From Microbispora siamensis (lineage in GTDB: Bacteria > Actinomycetota > Actinomycetes > Streptosporangiales > Streptosporangiaceae): a DNA stretch of 64,000 bases. Location of the stretch: assembly GCF_016863095.1 (NCBI RefSeq), contig NZ_BOOF01000025.1, positions 1-64,000 of the forward strand, read 5' to 3'. The notes beneath the pieces were generated by a model, which did not search any database, was not told where the DNA came from, and saw only the letters and a program-made list of their open reading frames with translations. Shown here in pieces: positions 60,660 to 64,000 of the stretch; positions within the stretch are counted from its first letter, which is position 1; the number at the start of each line of letters is the position of its first letter. Made by a program: the position numbers and the translations under genes.

Positions 60660-60672
60660 TCGAAGTATTCGA
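60660..60672. promoter_or_regulatory. Second palindrome near the epimerase start
   Basis: TCGAA, three bases and TTCGA form a perfect inverted repeat just before the ribosome site GAGGTG. It could be a second MarR site. Confidence 0.3.
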
Positions 60673-60682
60673 GGTGAAAGAG

Positions 60683-61525
60683 ATGAAGGTCCTGGTGCTC
60701 GGCGCGACGGGGTACATCGGTTCCGCGCTGGCGGAGCGTCTCGCCGAACGCGGCCACGAGGTGGTCGCGCTCGTCCGGCCGAGGGCCCGCGACACCGCCG
60801 TACCGGGTGAGGTGCGCCACGGCGACCTCCACGAACCCGAGACGCTCAGGAAGGCCGTGACGCCGGACATCGACGTCGTCGTGCACGCCGCCAACCCCGT
60901 CGGGGACGAGGAGGTGGATGTCGCGGCGATCGAGGCGCTGGCCGGAGGGGGCGCGCGGCTCGTCTACACCAGCGGCGTCTGGGTTCTCGGCACCACGACC
61001 GAGGCGGCGGGCGAGGACGCGCCGGTGAACCCCATCACCGTCTCCCGCTACCGGCCGCGCGTGGAGAGGCTCGTGCTGGAGGCGGGCGGCGTCGTCGTCA
61101 GGCCCGGCATCGTGTACGGCCGGGGCGCCGGCATTCCCACGGTGCTCACCGCCCCCGGGCAGGAGGACGGCCGGTACGTCCACGCGGGCGGCCCGGTGCC
61201 GACCTGGGCGACCGTGCACGTCGACGACCTGGCGGACCTGCTCGTGCTCGCGATCGAGAACGCGGCGCCGGGGAGCCTCTTCCACGCCGTCGCCGAGGAG
61301 TCGGTGAGCGTCGCCGACGTGGCGGCGGCCGCGGGCCGTACGGGGAAGGCCGTGCCGTGGCCGATCGACGAGGCGAGCGAGGTGCTCGGCCGCCCGTTCG
61401 CCGAGGGCCTGGCCCTGAGCCAGGTGGTGAGCGGCGACCTCGCCAGGAAGGTCCTCGGCTGGGAGCCGAGCCGCCCCGGCATCGTCGACGACGTCCGCTC
61501 CGGCTCGTACGCCTCCCGAGACTGA
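60683..61525 (+). CDS. NAD(P)-dependent epimerase/reductase, extended SDR type
   Basis: A 280-residue protein with an N-terminal Rossmann motif GATGYIGSALAERLAERG. VVVHAANP follows and YTSGVWVLG lies in the position of the active-site Ser; the usual YxxxK appears altered (SRYRPRVE), so it may be an atypical member that binds NAD(P) without the classical reaction. ATG 60683 has GAGGTG upstream; a GTG at 60674 is an alternative. It is divergent from MarR. Confidence 0.82.
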   Translation: MKVLVLGATGYIGSALAERLAERGHEVVALVRPRARDTAVPGEVRHGDLHEPETLRKAVTPDIDVVVHAANPVGDEEVDVAAIEALAGGGARLVYTSGVWVLGTTTEAAGEDAPVNPITVSRYRPRVERLVLEAGGVVVRPGIVYGRGAGIPTVLTAPGQEDGRYVHAGGPVPTWATVHVDDLADLLVLAIENAAPGSLFHAVAEESVSVADVAAAAGRTGKAVPWPIDEASEVLGRPFAEGLALSQVVSGDLARKVLGWEPSRPGIVDDVRSGSYASRD

Positions 61526-61539
61526 GGGCCGCCGGACCG

Positions 61540-61698
61540 GCCCATGACGTCGAAGTCCGGATCCCGCCGGGGCGGGGTTCCACCGGGGTCGACGTCGTCG
61601 ACGTCCAGCAGAACGGGCCGACGTACTTCGTCGGCTACCAGAACACCGACTTCCTGCACACCGCCTCGGCCACCCTCTATGTCACCTGTTCCGCGTAG
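61540..61698 (+). pseudogene. 3' remnant of a gene for a secreted protein
   Basis: A start-less frame of about 52 codons ends in GYQNTDFLHTASATLYVTC and a TAG at 61696. The sequence looks like the C-terminal strand-rich end of a secreted protein with a final Cys. No start codon or ribosome site is found before it, and upstream the frame runs antiparallel to nothing but the epimerase in another frame. It is probably a decayed gene end. Confidence 0.4.
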
Positions 61699-61814
61699 TC
61701 GCCCCCTCGCTCCCTCCGGAGGGCGCCATGGTGACGCCGGCGCGGCGGACGGCTGAACGGGCGATCTCGGGCGCGTTGCCGCCGGATGCGTCTGACCTGC
61801 GATGCCGGTTCGTG

Positions 61815-61843
61815 TTGACTGTCACGCGCCACTTGCATACTGT
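61815..61843 (+). promoter_or_regulatory. groESL promoter
   Basis: TTGACT (61815-61820), a 17-base spacer and TACTGT (61838-61843). The start would lie near 61850, at the left edge of the CIRCE element, so that HrcA binding blocks initiation. Confidence 0.7.
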
Positions 61844-61849
61844 TTCGTG

Positions 61850-61876
61850 TTGGCACTCTCCCATCGAGAGTGCCAA
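61850..61876. promoter_or_regulatory. CIRCE element (HrcA operator)
   Basis: TTGGCACTC, nine bases and GAGTGCCAA. It matches the CIRCE consensus (TTAGCACTC-N9-GAGTGCTAA) with one symmetric change, and the pairing extends one or two bases further on each side. It predicts HrcA repression of groESL and release on heat shock. Confidence 0.95.
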
Positions 61877-61965
61877 CAGCGACGAGACAGGTCTGACACC
61901 CGCGACGGCAGGCCGCTGGTCGCCTCTTCAGCTCATTCATCGCAATCTGAAGGGGAGGTCCGATC

Positions 61966-62277
61966 GTGACGACCGCCACCAAGGTTCCCGTTAAGCCGCT
62001 TGGCGACCGCATCGTGGTCCAGCCGCTTGAGGCCGAGCAGACCACCGCCTCCGGCCTGGTCATCCCGGACACCGCCAAGGAGAAGCCGCAGGAGGGCCGT
62101 GTCCTCGCTGTGGGCCCGGGCAACTGGGACGAGGACGGCGAGAAGCGCATCCCGCTCGACGTCAAGGAGGGCGACGTCGTCCTCTACAGCAAGTACGGCG
62201 GCACCGAGGTCAAGTACGGCGGCGAGGAGTACCTGGTGCTCTCGGCCCGCGACGTGCTCGCCATCATCGAGAAGTAG
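61966..62277 (+). CDS. groES: Co-chaperonin GroES
   Basis: GroES, 103 residues, the lid of the chaperonin. [19 protein letters not shown], the mobile loop [18 protein letters not shown] and [16 protein letters not shown] are typical. The GTG at 61966 follows AGGGGAGG. The mRNA leader of about 115 bases begins inside CIRCE. groEL follows 68 bases later. Confidence 0.98.
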   Translation: MTTATKVPVKPLGDRIVVQPLEAEQTTASGLVIPDTAKEKPQEGRVLAVGPGNWDEDGEKRIPLDVKEGDVVLYSKYGGTEVKYGGEEYLVLSARDVLAIIEK

Positions 62278-62292
62278 GCCGCGCCGGCTTGT

Positions 62293-62322
62293 GGAGCCCC
62301 GGGACCATGCGCCCGGGGCTCC
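62293..62322 (+). promoter_or_regulatory. Hairpin between groES and groEL
   Basis: A perfect 11-bp stem (62293-62303 with 62312-62322) closes an 8-nt loop, without a U-tract. It lies 15 bases after groES and 22 before groEL, and may stabilise or process the message so that the two are made in different amounts. Confidence 0.5.
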
Positions 62323-62344
62323 GCGCGCTCACAAGGAGACCTGA

Positions 62345-63970
<1,626 letters not shown>

Positions 63971-64000
63971 TCCCGCGCCTTCCGCGCATCGCGCCCCGCG

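Noticed and set aside
58729-60894. 721-codon frame joining the methyltransferase with an upstream region
   Set aside because: The upstream third overlaps MarR and the epimerase start in other frames. Homology and a -10 box place the start at 59937.

Overview
The window is a high-GC chromosomal segment of an actinomycete. GTG and TTG starts are common, neighbouring genes often overlap by 1 to 4 bases, and the order of ribosomal-protein genes is that of Actinobacteria. A cutinase of the Thermobifida type, DUF1707 and DUF389 proteins, a class F sortase, a LAL-type LuxR regulator and a His-tailed GroEL1 suggest the order Streptosporangiales. That placement is inferred from gene content, not measured. 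I see no tRNA, rRNA, insertion sequence, prophage or CRISPR array.

Layout. 1-3980: end of the rpoBC operon (complete rpoC, then a strong terminator). 4179-8795: str operon (rpsL, rpsG, fusA, tuf) with a near-consensus promoter and a leader of about 270 nt. 8837-20915: one long run of S10, spc and secY-adk genes. 21002-22357: map and a DUF1707 membrane protein. 22461-27685: alpha operon (infA, rpmJ, rpsM, rpsK, rpsD, rpoA, rplQ), then truA. 27755-33631 (minus strand): two paralogous single-pass membrane proteins with very long Pro/Gln-rich cytoplasmic tails, and a CAP-domain protein. 33797-36402: rplM, rpsI, glmM.

36454-48012 is an accessory block between glmM and coaA. It holds a LAL regulator, a secreted PET-hydrolase-like cutinase, an AraC regulator divergent from an ABM protein/esterase/SDR operon, a four-gene operon for two ABC-2 transporters, and a DUF389 membrane protein. 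48022-57672 returns to conserved genes: coaA, acpS, nnr, alr, an alpha/beta hydrolase, tsaE, tsaB, rimI, tsaD. A class F sortase and a probable LPTG-anchored partner sit inside the t6A gene run. 57712-61698 is a second accessory block: a coiled-coil protein, a THUMP-like methyltransferase, a MarR regulator divergent from an NAD(P)-binding epimerase, and a gene remnant. 61815-63970 is the CIRCE-controlled groES-groEL1 operon.

Most genes serve transcription, translation and protein folding, with cell-wall precursor supply (glmM, alr) and CoA/ACP/NADHX metabolism. Two patterns stand out. First, long hairpins, mostly without a U-tract, lie in many gaps of the ribosomal operons. Second, seven genes have a TANNNT-like box 6 to 8 nt before the start codon and no obvious Shine-Dalgarno sequence, which points to leaderless mRNAs. 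The most notable single genes are the cutinase (39400-40287), the giant low-complexity membrane protein pair (27755-32864) and the sortase/LPTG pair (53966-55167).
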